From contig VXBA01003447.1 in NCBI GenBank assembly GCA_013399895.1, forward strand, positions 248,001 through 312,000: DNA of 64,000 nt, given 5' to 3'. This document shows, one piece after another, positions 1 to 14,776 of the stretch (position 1 is the first letter of the stretch; each line of letters opens with the position of its first letter). The position numbers and the translations under genes were made by a program. The stretch comes from Serilophus lunatus. Its lineage: Eukaryota; Chordata; Aves; Passeriformes; Eurylaimidae. The notes under the pieces were generated by a model, which ran no database searches, was not told the DNA's origin, and was given only the letters and a program-made list of their open reading frames with translations.

Positions 1-2293
1 ATAAATCACACTTCTGTTGGGTTGCCCAAGTAGAGAGTGAAGGAGTGAAGGAAAGAAACATCAAAATAAGAGTGTCAAGTAGTGAAAGATGGAGCATTCA
101 AAAATAACTCTTAAAGGTATTTAATTAAAAAGGGGAAAAAAAAGCTTTCATTCACTGACCTAGGCAATGTAATTACTTGTTGGGTCTTAGAATAACATCT
201 GCTTTTTCTTTCCTGTTTTTCCAATTATCTGCCACATCTATTTGTAGTGTTTTATTTCTTATCCCATTTGTAGCAGACTGATGTGTGTTTTGGTGGGCAC
301 TGCTGTCCCAGAGTCTTGTTTCTGATTGGGTCTTTCAACTTTTGCTGTAAACCAAATTCAGTGAGTGAGAATGAAAAAAAAAAAAAAAGGGAAAAAACTA
401 GATGATCAAAATACTTTGGTGAAAAATACAGTTTTAGTGATTTGGCATTTCACTAAACCTTGAAACCACTTATGTCCCATGTAATCTCACTTTCAGTGTA
501 GTTAAGAACATCAGTACTTTTTTCTTTCTTCTGCAAGATTATCAAAATGCTAGTCTCTGCTTTTACTCTGACACTCTGGTTTCTTAAAGTTGACTGTTAA
601 TAATTAAAAGTGGCAAATGTTGGATTTTTTCCTGTATTGCCTGTGACTTACAGCTTTGTCACAGAATGGGAGAAGCAGTTGCTAAAAATTAAGGGAAGTA
701 ATTTTTCTCAGTACCCAACACCTACCATATGCTTATTTCAAACTTTCTGCCTTTCCTTCCATTAAGCACCAAAAGAAACAAAAGCCCTACCAAAATATTT
801 ATCTCTATAAATGTTAGATTTCTGTATTTTAAGAGCCTGATGCCCACTAACAGCTTGGTTATAGCTGCACCTCAGTAGCAACCACTTCAACCACACTTTA
901 GAGTTCATAGGAACGTGTCTCATTATTTTAACTCTCATTATTTAACAATTGTTTTAATTGTCACATGTGTTAACTGATTCATGTCAGTAAAAGGCATAAG
1001 ACTGCATGAACCTTGGAATTTAAAGGGTGAAGTAAGATGTGACCAAGCTGTAATGGGGTAAGTGGGTGGAAAGCAGAGGCTGCAAGTAACAGGAGAGGGA
1101 ATCAAAAGGGCGTTCACATTGTCTGTGTGCCTCTATGTGCGTTTTAACTGCGCATAGGTGACCTAAAAGAATAACAAAATCCAGTCCAAATAGCTAACCA
1201 GCCAATTAACAAGTACTGTAGAAAGCTTTAGAAATAACAACAGGATTTTCTGTCTGTACCAAATATATTACCAAGCCCCTGCCTAACCATAACTTTTCTC
1301 ACTCTTTTGTAACCCAGTCTTTTGTTTTGTGTCCTGTCTTGTTTTTCATTACACAGGAATGGTGTGCAGCTTGCACTTGGTTTTACATACGTTTGAGGGT
1401 AGAATGAGATTTGACTTGAGTGGTGACTTAGCAAATTTTTTGTGTTTGCCAGTAATAACTACTCATAGATTGTTTTTCTAAAGAAAGTATGTAGTGCACT
1501 AGATGGACATTTTTAGAGACCAGTTTGAGCAAACATGTAGCTAAAAGCACATAAATAAATAAGTACTGACTATATGTTTTTTATGTTTTTGTATCTGAGA
1601 GTAAATGGATTATTCCACAACCTTTTATTTTTTTTTTTTTTTAAAAAAAGAATATCTCTCTCTGATTTCCTTCTACATGGGCTAAAGGATAAATTGCTTG
1701 AATGCACGACTATTCCTCTCTCATTATTGAGAATACAGTGGCAGCTTGCATAAGATACGCTGTATTTAGTGGATTCCAATGCAGTTATTCCTCTTTTCCT
1801 CATGTTAGAGAAAATGCAGAATGTATGACAACTTCAAGGACACATTTTAAGAGTAAACACAGACCTTTTGGTGTGAAATGCTAAGGGCCATAATTTTTTT
1901 CCTGCAGTTCTGCTCTTTAAGAGATGCCAAAGTTTGGATAAAAATATTGTCAGGTTCGCTTCTTAGATTTATATAGTAAAATTTTCCATCACAATTTCTA
2001 AAAGAGAAGTCATATATATATGATTTATACACATATATAGATGTCTATATTTAAGTAATGAGTACATCTGATATGTTTTGGTATAGAGATATTTTTGAAT
2101 TATTTTTATTCCATTTTTATAAATTGTAATGTCTAAATGTTATTTTAAAACTTTCACATTTCAAATCAGCAGTTAAACCCCAAGCAAATGACACGACCCA
2201 ATATTGTGTGGGGTTTTTTTGACCAAAGGACATTTAATATCAAAGGTGAGAAGTGGCAAATGCATTTAAACTAGAGAACCCATAAGATGTGCA

Positions 2294-2352
2294 AAATCAT
2301 AGAATATACTGAGTTGGAAGGGTCCCATTAGGATCACTGAGTCCAACTCCTA
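2294..2352 (-). repeat. CR1 3'-end scrap
   Basis: The plus strand reads AATCATAGAATATACTGAG then TTGGAAGGGTCCC and CCAACTCCTAG, the reverse complement of the CR1 3' end. Confidence 0.65.
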
Positions 2353-4800
2353 GACTACAATAGAATAATAGGAAATATTTGCTAAACTTCGTATGTTTCT
2401 GAAACAGAAGACCGTCCATGCCACAGATAACATAGTAGCTGTGATGAATTCCAAAAGGAAAGCTCAGAAAAAGCTGCTCATTAGATACTTTAAGGTCAGT
2501 ATTATATAAGGACATTCATTTCTCCAAGAGCATTTCAGTCTGTCAAAATTAGCAGCATCACCACTGAAACCCGGGTTTTTTTCCTGCAAGCTGTAGAGCA
2601 AAGTTAAACATTTGGCCACCTCCTACTCATGTTTTGAGGCAGAAACCTGTTATTTCAATGGTGAACTTTTTATGAGTTTAGGGAATCTTCAACTGTGGAA
2701 GTGCAAATCTCTTTTGAAGAAGTGGAAGAGATATAAGCAACCCCAACCTGAACGGGCTATCTGATTTTTGCATTAAATCTGCATGAGTAACACAGTGAAG
2801 ATGAAATTAAATAAGAAAATCAAAACCATCACAGTAAACCATGATGCATTACCTGCATCCAACAATAAGACTTGCTTCACCTAGTTATGTCTGAAGGAAA
2901 ACAATAGTAATTAATTTGATGGAAAAAGTATGGAAATAAAATCTAAGAGATATTTAATAATAATACTTCAAAATGCTTGTGACAAATATTTCTATTTTTC
3001 CAGTGCTTATAGGATGATCTTCATCACTCTGTCCTTTGTTTTGTCACTCCAGTACTAAATTCTACAGAAATGGAGGGAAACGTCATATTTCCTTCTTTTT
3101 TTCTACACCGTGTAGTGCTGTTATACTGTAGTCTGGATTGTAATAACTGGAAATATTACAATATGAAGGCATATCAATTATTTTAAATGAATAAGCATCA
3201 TTCAGTACCAGATAAAAGAAGATGCTGTTATATCCCTATCCCCGAAATAGTTATTTCAGTAGTCAAAGATACTTTCCTGATCACCAGATATACTGATTTG
3301 CATCTTCAAAGGATATTTTTTGGATGAATGTATGGTGGAAATAAAGTCATCTAGCTCATCATTGGGATTGCATGAAAATCTATGGGGACACGTTGCTGTA
3401 AACAACTGGCACAGAACCAGACAAGAGTCTTAATTTTGCATGTTCTTAAGTGGCTTAGTGTTTCTGGTAAGACTTTGTTTTGGACTCAGTCTCAGTAGTG
3501 CCCATAGGTCTCTGCTTTTCCTTAAAGAGCCCCATGCTGTATTACTGAAACAACAGATGAGATTCTCACTGATAATAGCTTTATTCAACCTTGCTGAAAA
3601 TGTTAAGTCTAGTAACAATAGAGGCTTAACTGTTCTGCATGCCGGCCAACTGGCCTTTGCATATTACAGCAAACAATTGCAAGCATTTAGCATTTCAGTA
3701 CACATAAAGCCCAACTACTTGGGAATGCGAGATCTCACTACTTACCCTGCTGCACCCACAGTGCCAAATGGCAGAAACACGTATTGTTGTAATCAATATT
3801 GGAGACCTCATCTTTGAAAACTGCATGTTATATGTATTGTCACATATTCAGATGAAAGTGAAGAGGTTGTTTGAAATTTTCCGAAACTCCAGGGACTCAT
3901 AGAATTTAGGCTTGCTCATTTTACACTGACCTGGCAGATTAAGGAAGATATGAGATTCTGCAGTTTCTGTAACCCACGTGGGACTGGAATCGGGAATGAC
4001 TTCTAGTTGCTGCCTGCAGAATCCTGTTAGGTGCAATCTGCATCGGTAGAGCTGGAGCCAGTCAGGTCTGCTTACCATAGCTGTTTAGTGAAAAGCATCA
4101 TCTTTCCTAATGAATGCTACCTTATGCAGCTCTTATGAAGTGCAAAGGTATTGGTAAACGAGCAAAGGACTTTTAGCAATTTGTGATGTAAATAGTGTAG
4201 TCTGTTCTTTGCACTTGTTATCATTTGGATCTTTGACCTGCTTATGCTTATAAATTCTATGTTGAAAAGCTGGTGTAAAATAAATTAGAGATGAGTAAAA
4301 GAGAAAAGCAATTCTTCATCTGCTTTGAATTTAATTTTGGTGATTTTTTTTTTTGAGTTTGAGCCACTAATTAAAATTATTCCTCTTGATAATTTTTAGT
4401 ATGAAAAACAGGTTTTCTAGTTGCATTTAGTTTCTCGATTGCATGGTTATAATAATGTTATTATATAATTTTTATTTTTCAGAAGTTATTTGTTCTGATA
4501 TGGACTAATTTATTTTCACTGTTATGTTCTTCATATAAAAATATTAATTCCACTCAGCCTCAACTGTTCATGACTTTGGTTTAAATACTTGAGCATACTC
4601 ATGACACTGTTTTCATTTTACATGTCAGATATACCTTCCTCCTCCTCTTGCTTTAGAACTATTTTAATTTCACCAATCCCTTTTTCCTACTCTTCTTCCC
4701 TCAGACCCCCAGCATACAAACATCTGTGTTGAGGTTGCTTCTAAACTCTTACTTTTCCTACAGGACTCTTCTTTGTGCTAATGCCTTTCCTTTATTTGCT

Positions 4801-4822
4801 TTAATTAATTAATTAATTATTA
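4801..4822. repeat. (TTAA)n microsatellite
   Basis: About five uninterrupted copies of TTAA. Confidence 0.85.
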
Positions 4823-7800
4823 ATCTAACATACAACTTAGAAATGCTTCACTTGGGAGCAACAAAACACCATCGCTTTAAGAAATTCTCTATCTTAGCAG
4901 AATATAGATAACTGCACATCATTTTAACTACAATAACAACCTAGAGAACCCTTCATTTGTGTTTGGACTCTTCCTAGGAAATTTAAAAGCAATCCTTGAA
5001 GATCCACCAGCCAAAATTTTATTCTCTCTATTGTGGTATTTCTAATGGCAACAGTGAGTTAATGTGCTCAGTATGAAAGACAGAAAGGCCTCATCTCAGG
5101 AGTTGGAATTCATGGCAGACCTTTTTGAATGAAAGCTCACCATAGCTTTTAATGGATTAAAAGCAATGTATTTTCATTATCTTGTTCTCGGAAACTGTCA
5201 AACTATAGTCTCTGTGTCTTGTTTCGGCATTCACTTACAAAATCTACTGACTTAATAAGTTGCAGGCTAAGGCACTGTGGCTTTCGTCATCTAATTCTTT
5301 CCGAAGTGCTTGATAGCAGCCCCCTGGAAGTCAGAGCACTGTGCTTATAGTATTCCTTGTATGTTCAGACTAGCCATTCTGAAGCTATTTTAGCAGGCTT
5401 TCAGTTGTGGCACAAAGATAATGCTATGCCAGCAAGTAGCTTGCATGGCTGCCTTTAGAATAATTTTTGGACTTGGGTTAACAATCTCTTTTTGGAACAT
5501 GTGGGTCTTTGTTTTCTCCACATTATAAGTGTTCTCTGCTACATATTTCAGATACTAGTTCAAGGTCATTGGGTTTTTTTATTTCGTTTGATTTCTTTTC
5601 TTTTGCTTTGAGAAAACCAAGAGGGTTCCTGTTACTGGCTTGTCTCTCTTTTCTGATTAAAAGCTTTCCATTATGTGAGAGAAAAAAGTATTGCAGATGC
5701 CCAGGCTAGATTCATCTAATCTCCTAGGAAAAATCACTCCATAGCTGTATCCCGAAGAGAAAGAATGCTTTGCTGAGGCTGGGATCACATGCTCTGTACT
5801 GCCAGTGTCCTAATCCAAGGCAAACTGAAATGTTTCATAGCATCCATAAAAGACATCACAGTGCTTGGGGCAATAGGGCATCCAGCCAATGCCTTTAGAA
5901 TCACTTTTTCTACTGCAAACTTGTTGTGTAAAATAAAAAAGCGTTTCCACTTTTAGAGGAATATGGCAATATTTTCAGAGATGTCTTTGTTAACTTTACT
6001 TTTGGAAGATTATCTGTAAGCAGAAACAGTAAGTCCCCCACCAGTATTCCCTTAAATGCCGCCACATATTCATAGTGTTCGGGACACATCCTGAACAGCT
6101 CAGCTGCCTTGTCACATCAAATGATTGGAAGGCATTTTGACATCATTTAGCCTCTGACCTTAAATTTCACTCTCAATAAGCAGAAACCAAAACATACCCC
6201 ACAAAACACTGAGAAAATAGAAACTGCGTCTGTGTCATTCCAAAATGAATCCCTATCACTACAGATGAGACATTTCCCTGCTTTTGCACAATAGATGCTT
6301 TTATTTATTACTATCAAGACTGGAGCCAAATCGAACAATCTCTCTTTGTATACAGATACTTCTTTTAATTTGTTAGTGAGTAGATCCTTTTAAAATTGCT
6401 AATTAGCTGAGCTGTTACTAATGTGACTCAAATAACTGGAAAATCTCATAGTCTTATGATCACAGGGCTATTCAACTGACTGGTCCACAAGTACCACTCA
6501 TTCACCTTCTAAGTAAAGTAGTGTTTAGTCCAGGAAGAAAAATACCAAAATAATGCATACTCTTCAAATTTGCAATGAAAGGAGTGTTCTCAATATAGCA
6601 TTTTAACACTTCCCTTACTTGATTAAATACTCAGTTAATTTCTTAAGCAAGAAAACATCAAAGCAATTATGCAAAATTAATAGATAATTTTTAAACAGAG
6701 GAGACTTTTTTAATTTCCAAGGTTCTTGGGACATATTGAAGCATCTTACTTTCAGTAACACCTCTTTTTTGAGTGTTTTTTTATTAAATCTATGTTCACA
6801 TTACATATTGTCTGTAGTAATTTACATCATTCCATACTTTGCTCCAATCACTACTCTGTATGTTAAATCTCGGGGGGTTTTTTGAAGGTTTATGCAAAAG
6901 AAAATATATAATTCTTTCTCCTTTTACTTCCCTTTCCCTCCTCTGGAGAAACAGACCAAACCACTGGCCCTACTTTAGCTGTTAATCAGCCAACTAGGGA
7001 GCGGGAATTTACAGAAATCCTTTCTTGCCTGTAAGTTAGTTTGTTGTTTTATCCAAGTCAGCTGAGTTCAGTTTAAATTACCAGATCTGGAGTTGGTAGT
7101 AACTGGCATTTAGCAAACACAGTTTTTCATTGTTTTTTTTTAACCTTGAATCCAAACCTTCTTTTGGCAGAAAGAGTTGGAATATGGTTGTTTTCTAAAA
7201 ATGCCATTGGCTGAGAAGTGGTAACAAATTGGATCAGAGAGCAATGGGAAAGAAATGGCATTCAAGCTCTACTTAGTGGTGAAGCATAGCTTCATATCAA
7301 ACCTTACTACCACTAATACATAACTTAAACTGTTTATTCAATCAGATGATAAGTGTACCTGGTACCAAGTGTGTGCTGAAGGTGAAAAAAGTCATCCTTG
7401 GCTTGGTGAAAAATATGCTGGAACTTCTATTTATGTGAAACTGAGGGATGTCATAAAAGCTGTGTCTGTATCAGATTTGCTCATCTAAACAATACATTTT
7501 TATTAGGATTCTCAGTTTTCTCAGCCTTATCAGCCTCTTGAATCTTACTTTTTATTATACTTGCAAAAGATGTCCTTTCTGAAGTGAGTAAAATATTACT
7601 TTACTGATTCTCAGGTGTTTTTACTTTGCCAAATACTTGGGAAAAAAACCCAATCCAATTATGCATGTTACTATAGAAAAATAAAATGGTATATCCAGAT
7701 AGGCAGCTGGCAACCTTTGTCTTTGCTCTGATCGTGGCCTATGGTGGCCAGATTTTAATTCTGCTCTGGTCTGAAACGAGGACAGCTGTATAAATTAAAT

Positions 7801-10800
7801 GCTGTGTCTATGCACTGCTCTCCAGAAGACATTATCAGCAGAAACACAACACCCTTTTAGTGAAAATGTTACACATAGCCAAGTAGGAACAAGATAATGT
7901 TGAACTGTCTATATTCATCAGCATAATAATAACACCTAATTATATTTCAAATAAAACATAATCTAATTGGTGGATGCATCATTGCAGAGTTTGCTCATGG
8001 TTAGAAACAGGAATGAGATGGCAACTGTGCAGATGTTAATACATAAATGTGCTGTTGGTGCAAATGTTTTCGGATTTTAGTCCGCAAGTTTTGTTTATGT
8101 AAGACTCCTGTTCATACCAACAGATTCAACAAAGTGAAGGTAGAAAAAGCTGTGACTTAGAAGTCTCTTCTGCAAGTATTAATAATAATTCATTTTAGAA
8201 CAGGAAGTGGTGAATTTTGAGGTTGGGGCCTTGAAACTACGTTTTTTTAATTATTATTATTTATTGTATTTGCAGGAGGTTTCCACTGCAAATCACAAAA
8301 TTGGTTTAACAGTCTTTTCATCATTTGTCACATTATGACTGTTTGAACGGACACTACTTGCAAAACCCACTAAAAACCTTAATCTTTTTTTGGTTAAAGA
8401 CAGGAAATTTATTATTGTGTCTCAGTTACTTAAGCATAGTAGTCTTACTACAAACTTGCATTTCAATAATTACTTTAATGAAAGCTCGTACATAAACAGA
8501 TTTTACCTAATACAGTTTATCACGTTGCCTGACCTGAACTAATTAGATCATATGTCACAATTTAAATATATAAACAAACATAAAAATAAATGTTGCACAG
8601 TACAAAGTTTAGGATATTGGCATAATAAGGTATTACTTTTATTTCTATAAATATTAAATTACAAGATTGTTCAACATACAGATGTTGAGCATTAACATAG
8701 AGATATTAAAACCCCAAAATATTGATATTTTATTTGCTTTTTTCTTTTTTTGAGAGAATCTACAATGTAATCTTTGTAAAAAATTGTCTGAATTTAAATA
8801 CAAAATTTCCCAAGATAGTTTTAATTTAAGTTGACATCATGCATTTGCAGTCAGACTTCCCATTTCTGTAATAAGCTGATACGATTGCTGAATTCTGGAA
8901 TTAATTTTGAATACAAGGTTTTGGAATTTTAATACAGCATTTTTTAAGCTTGGTTGCTAAGTGGACATATTTCAGATTACAAATGAACTCAGCTGACACT
9001 TCATTCTTGAGAAGGAAAGCTGTTGCCCAAGTAATTCATTAATATGATTACATGAACAGAAAATGAAAAGCATGACCAGAAAATCCAACAAGGAATTACT
9101 ATCAAAAATGCTCACTTAAGGTAAATCATTAGATAAATAGGCCACAAAAAAGAAACAGCAGCATTATTTAGGAAATGATAAATTTTGCTATATCATGCTA
9201 GTATCTTTAGCAATTGTTGAGCCTCTTGAGAAAAAAAATGGATGGGTTGTATTAACTCACTGATGTAGTTAGCTCAGTTCTCTGTGACGATGTGTGAGAC
9301 TTGCTAACAAGCACAGAAAAAATGAATGTACATGCAGTAGGGTTGTAGCAGGCCCTCTCCTGATGATTATACATGCCCCAGGGGAATAAAACCCAGGCTC
9401 AGTAGTCATAGAGGTTGCTTCACAAGGCGAGACTGTGGTTAAAGTTCATGGGTTTACAGTAAGAACAACAGTCAAAACATTTCAATTCCATAAAGCTTAG
9501 GTTTTGAGGGACTCTCAGTATATGGTTGGAGGGTGAGGTAGGCATTGCACTGGCTTGCATACGGTGTGAAATTGGAGAGGTGAAACGAAAGGAATGGGAA
9601 TTGTGACATGAAGGCAGAGGTATTCTCTATGCTTTTAACGTGTGGGGTTTTATTTTTCAAAGGAGAACTGTAAACTTTAAAAAAGTAAATGGCATGCAAA
9701 ATTGTTAGCAAGCATGGTTTGTATTTTGAAATATAAATGAGAACTGAAAATGAGCTGGTAGTTCAAAGTTATATGTGAGAAGGAAAAAGATCGAAGACTA
9801 AGTTACTTGAAACAGAGGAAAAAAAGCACAACAGGACAGCTGAGGAGCATTACCTTGCAGAGGAAAACTAATGCAGAAAATTTTGTGACCATACTCTGTC
9901 CTCACTGGTCAGTTCAGTGCCTTTTTCAAAACATGCCACCTCCCTGCTGCTCAGATGATGTTGGAGAGCTCAGGACTGATGCCTCAAATACCCTGAGGAA
10001 GAGCACAAATTAGTATTTCAAATACAATAGGTTGTGCACATCTCAAAGCTTTTGTATAGGGTTCCACGTCTTTATGGTGTGGGGCACTGTGACGTTCTTG
10101 ACCCTTTGACTAATGCTCTTTATAACAGTTGACAACAGCACCTGGGTAGAAGGTGATGCTCAGTAGAGATGCATTCTTATGCTGGAATTCAGGTTTTCTG
10201 GTTGTTATGACTGTCCTTGAGAGAAGGCTGAAGAATGAAAGTGTGTCTAAAACTGATGGATCCAAGCTGGAAGTCTGAAAATAAGTGTGAAGATCACCCC
10301 ACACCTTCTTTAAATAGGCAACTTATTCAAGGGAATAGAATCTTGGGAAACAGGTTGCTGTTACTCTCTTTACCTTTAGCAGATCAGGCATTTAATAAAC
10401 TAATCTAAATAGGTTTATCAGGTCTAGAAATAACTGAGGTTTATAGTATCTGCTAAAGTTTTAGATTAAATGTTATCATTTTTAGCAGAAATTATGTGAA
10501 AACAGTGGTTAAAACCAGCTTTCTTAAATTTCTGTTTCGAATGCATAGTTAGTAAAGGTATTATTTCTGCTTCTTTTTGCTGTATATGGTCTTGTGTGGA
10601 GGTTACAGTGCTGCCACAGGAATCATCTTCCTGTCTTGCTGATCAAGCTATGTACTATCCCCCTCTGTCTCCTTCATTAGATCCTTTTGATTTACACCAC
10701 GTTTCTAAGAATCACCTTTTTTTCTTTTTTTGCCCTTTTGGACATATAGTAAAAATATTTGCATATCGTTTGTTGCCTCCCTTTTCCTTTTCCCCACTGT

Positions 10801-11414
10801 GTATTTACTCAAACATTCCTGACAGGCTGCCTCTCTTGGCAGCCTTATTTTGCTCGTGTCCTTTTTCACTCTGTGCTTGTATTCTTCCCTGTATTTGTTT
10901 GGCAAATGATCTCCTTCTCGTGTTACAGCTGTGTTTTCTTTTCTACGTCTCCCCAAAAAGACATTTCTGATAGATGTGAGTCTTTAAAAGGAGTAAAAAG
11001 AAACCTGGAAGCAAAAGTGTTCAACCTCAATGTTTGATTAAGAATAGAACATTATAAGTTTCCCACAAATACTAGTGACTTAAATCATAAAGGTATTTGA
11101 CATTTAGATGTAATTAGTTAAACATATTTCTCTGTTCTCACATTACTCTGGTTCTGAATTTAATTTTTTAATTCAGGTGTTTGTATACGTTTTCTGAAAC
11201 CACAAGTTCACACACCTTGTCCCTTCACTTCCCACATACTTTCTGTCTGAATTATGATTCTCCTGGTTCGAGTGCTATTTGTAGTGCTCTCTCCTTCTCT
11301 TTCAGAGCCATCAGTCTAAAAAAATCCCCAGTGCCTCATTTATTTTAGCTTTATAGTTCACTTGTGGAAAGAAAAAAAAAAAAATCTACTGATTGACTGT
11401 GTCACATGAAGAAT

Positions 11415-12370
11415 AACAGTGATGGCGCTGTTGTTATGACAGCCTGAAGACATAATCAAGACAGATTTTGTTGGTGGAAGCAGTATCTTTTATTAGACCA
11501 GCTTGTATCACTGGCAAAATTAGACAAGGTTTTGGGAATGTGAGTCCTTCTTCAAGTCTGAAATAGAAGCAGAAGACTTCAAAGCTAAGTACAAATTGAA
11601 TGCATTGTCTAATAGTTATCACATTAGTTGTGCCTCGAACTGTTTCAAATGGAAAGTAGCTGAGGTTTTTGAAGGAAACAGAAAGAGAAAGGAACAGACA
11701 GAGGAAGAGGAGTCTGAGGAAGAGGTACATCAAGGGCATGGTGAGAGATTTTAATTTCACAAAAGCACTGTCTGTGAATTTGTGGGTTTTGATATCCAGC
11801 AGATTTGTGAAAGCACTCAAGTTTTAATTTGGAAAGTGTTGGAAGATTCCTTAAGGTTCCAGCCTAAGATATTCAAAATACAATGATTATTTTCTGATAA
11901 ATACTCTGTCCCTGATAACTGGGAAACTTCTATCCTTTACAGTTTGTGTATATTTGTTCTTTCTGCTGCCCAGCAGTTGCTTAGTTTCACCAGTATAGTT
12001 ACACTGAGAGCACCCAATGCACCTAATGAAAGGTATTACGTCTCCAGGTATTGGAGTTGTTTGTTCTGTGTTAAGGCATATTTGTTGTATTGGTAGTGGA
12101 GGGATGTTGGTTAAGTTTTGTACTTGTGAAGGGCCTAAACACATTTAGTTTGTTTTGGGCACAGGCAACTTGCCTCTTATAGTGGGTTTAATGAGTTTGG
12201 GGCCAGAGTGAATAGAAGGGTGGTTCTGGAGAGCCCTATTTCAAAACAGGATTGTCTTCTAATAAATCTTTCAATGCTTGTGTGTGTTTTCCAGTATATG
12301 AAATTGCAAGTGGGAAGTATGTGCAAGGGCTTGATGATCTGCTACCACTGTGCCATTTCAACATTGTGCA
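11415..12370 (-). mobile_element. Decayed Penelope-like retroelement with GIY-YIG endonuclease remnant
   Basis: On the minus strand, 12039-11917 reads VIPFIRCIGCSQCNYTGETK then QLLGSRKNKYTQ. This fits the Penelope-type GIY-YIG pattern (VIY..C..C...Y.GET...L..R...H). Downstream, about 11820-11740 reads TNLLDIKTHKFTDSAFVKL, like the end of such ORFs. The 3' flank (minus) includes GACTTGAAGAAGGACTC and GGTCTAATAAAAGATA, blocks I know from the 3' region of amniote copies. Frameshifts and stops break the frame, and no reverse transcriptase domain is visible. Family assignment is by pattern and memory, and the boundaries are approximate. Confidence 0.72.
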
Positions 12371-13220
12371 ATCCAACTGTTCGTCTTGTTTTTTCTACTT
12401 GTAGCAGTTGATCTGATAAAATATATTATTAATACATAACAACCAAAAAGAATATGTCCTTGCCTTTTAAAAATCGGGTCCTAACAGCTAGAAAAGAGGA
12501 TAAATGATGCTAACATTGGTTTTTGTACTGTCTGCGTCACCCTGTGTCAAGTATGTCGATTGCACTATAGTTAAAACAACATTTATGCAACCGATTGAAT
12601 CACTCTGTGGGGGAGGATTTGCTACTAGTGTTGCATTTAACCTTCTCCCTAAATCTTTTTGTTTAGTTAGGAGCATAAGATGGGATCAGTGTATTAGTAT
12701 TGTTAACATTTGTTAACTTTATCTTCACTGACCTTTTTCATTTCTGCTACTGATGATCCTACTTGGTGACTACTGGCAATGCTAAAAAATGCAGTGTTTA
12801 TACCATCTAAGTGAAAAGCCTTCACTGTCCTATTCACTGTAGGAAACCCAATCTGTGTCTAAATAACCAGACAACTGTATATAGTACTTTGGCCTTTTCC
12901 AAGAAATGCCTCCTCTCTTTGTATAATGATATAATCCGCTTCTCTCTAAAGTTGTCCCATGGTATCTTCTCTTTCAGCCGTATGTTTTCCTCAAATCCTT
13001 GGTCCCTGAAGCTCCAGATGTATATTCTTCCTTTACATGACCAAGTTTTAACAATAGTTGTTGCATGAAGAGTTGCATCAGTTCATGATCTCTGATGAGT
13101 CCTGACCTTGAAGTTGTTTCACTTTCTACTTCTCACTGTAAGCCAGATACATCCAAAGCAATTCATACTGTGGAACCTTTTTACCTCCAGCTAGACCAGT
13201 ATGTTTCCAAATTGTCTTTC

Positions 13221-13250
13221 CTTACCACACCCCCCACACCCCCCCNGAGG
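13221..13250. other. C-rich homopolymer tract with an ambiguous base
   Basis: CACACCCCCCACACCCCCCC is followed by an N at 13246, the only ambiguous base I noticed in the window. The minus strand is a G-run tract that could form a quadruplex or cause a sequencing error. Confidence 0.8.
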
Positions 13251-14740
13251 TATTTAATAATGGCATTGTAGTCACTGCCACACCCACACGTTTGGAGATG
13301 GCCCTTCCCAGGGCAACACAGGGCTGCTTCTGCCAAGGGTTTGGCTGAAAGTGGAGGAACAGCCTCCCTTGCAAGGTGTGGCATGCAGTAGTTGCTGGCC
13401 CCAGAGCACTGCTGCACTAGGGAGGCTTCACCTCTCATGCATAAGATGAAATGGCTGGTATCTACATCACCCAGGGTCCCAGCCTCTTTGACAACCCTGG
13501 GCTGATTGACGCGACTGTACTGATGTGTTTTTGTCTGGGGCTATGGGTATAAAATACTCAGTAGGGAAAATGAAACAGAATATAGGCATTCTTAATGCTG
13601 CTATACAGCTTGTAAAATCTAATGTTGTCATTTAGAACTGTTGAAATATTAGACAAAGAAATACAGATATTCAACTGAAAAATCATTTCACTTGTTCTTC
13701 TGAAAATAATTTATATGATGCGTCATTTAGAATAGCATAAAAAGTACATAATCTATTTACTGAGTGGGTTTTTTTCATTCCCTCCCTGAGTGCTGTTTTT
13801 CTTTGGTCTCTGAAATAATGATTCAGAATATGTCTGGGTGATTATATCCTACCAGAGATATAAAAAATGGTTTAGATGACCTATATAAGATTATAAAATA
13901 TTCAGATTTGTTATCTGAAAAAGAGCTTTTTTCCCATGTTTGGAAAACAACAGAAAAAATACAGTGTTTTTTAGTGCAATTTACACTAGCACTTTCCCTT
14001 TATTAAAAGGGGAATTGATAATAATTCTTAATTACAAGATGAAGTATCAGTCAGCAATGTTTAAAGAGATGTTGTGCATTAGAGACACATAGTATTTCAA
14101 AAAAGGGACAATTTCTTCACTATTTTGTTTTTTTGTGTTGGCAACTGCGGACTACACATATTCAAATATGGGTGAAACAAACTGCAAAACATCCTTGATT
14201 ATAACAGGGTAAGATTTTCACCTGTTTCACAGGAACAAATTTTTCAAATATCCTTAGACCCAGTTTAACCTTTTTTCATGAAAGAATGGGGAGGACAGAG
14301 ATGGCATAAACTCTAAGGTACCATTTCTGGTTTACGTAGTTTACAATCAGCATGAATCTTAGCAGTCACATTAAGTATATGTGTCTCACAATAATCTCTT
14401 TAAAGGCAGAAATCCTAAAGTGCACTGAAGCAGCACAATACTATGAACTGACTACCTGAAAAACACAAGGCTTTAGACCTTTAAAGACACAGTAAGCCAA
14501 GAAAAACTGATTAGATCAGCGTACTTTAGGGGAAGTTGATAACTTAGTACTTGAATTATAGCAGTTTCCATATACTGTCCTGTGCACCTCTGTTTGCATG
14601 TCCTCCACTCTCCCAAGTCTGTATTGCCAGTACACAACAGTATCTCAGTCACGGGTCTTCAGAGTGCTTTTACAGCTTGTGTGTGCACAGCTCAAAGTCT
14701 GCTGCAACACAAAGTCTTCTGGGAACTTACCCAGTCACCC

Positions 14741-14776
14741 TGTTTATGCTAATGTTTATGCTAATGTTTATGACAA
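14741..14776. repeat. 12-bp tandem repeat
   Basis: TGTTTATGCTAA occurs twice in a row, followed by a third copy changed to TGTTTATGACAA. Confidence 0.8.

Larger units (their letters stand above)
1..11414. other. Intergenic, no gene recognised
   Basis: AT-rich sequence with scattered homopolymer runs, one CR1 scrap and one microsatellite. Short open frames on both strands show no domain, no splice-bounded exon pattern and no repeat of a known protein. Confidence 0.75.

Noticed and set aside
10596..10970. 124-codon plus-strand frame with hydrophobic stretches
   Set aside because: Pyrimidine-rich DNA yields Phe/Leu/Ser-rich translations by chance; no family recognised.
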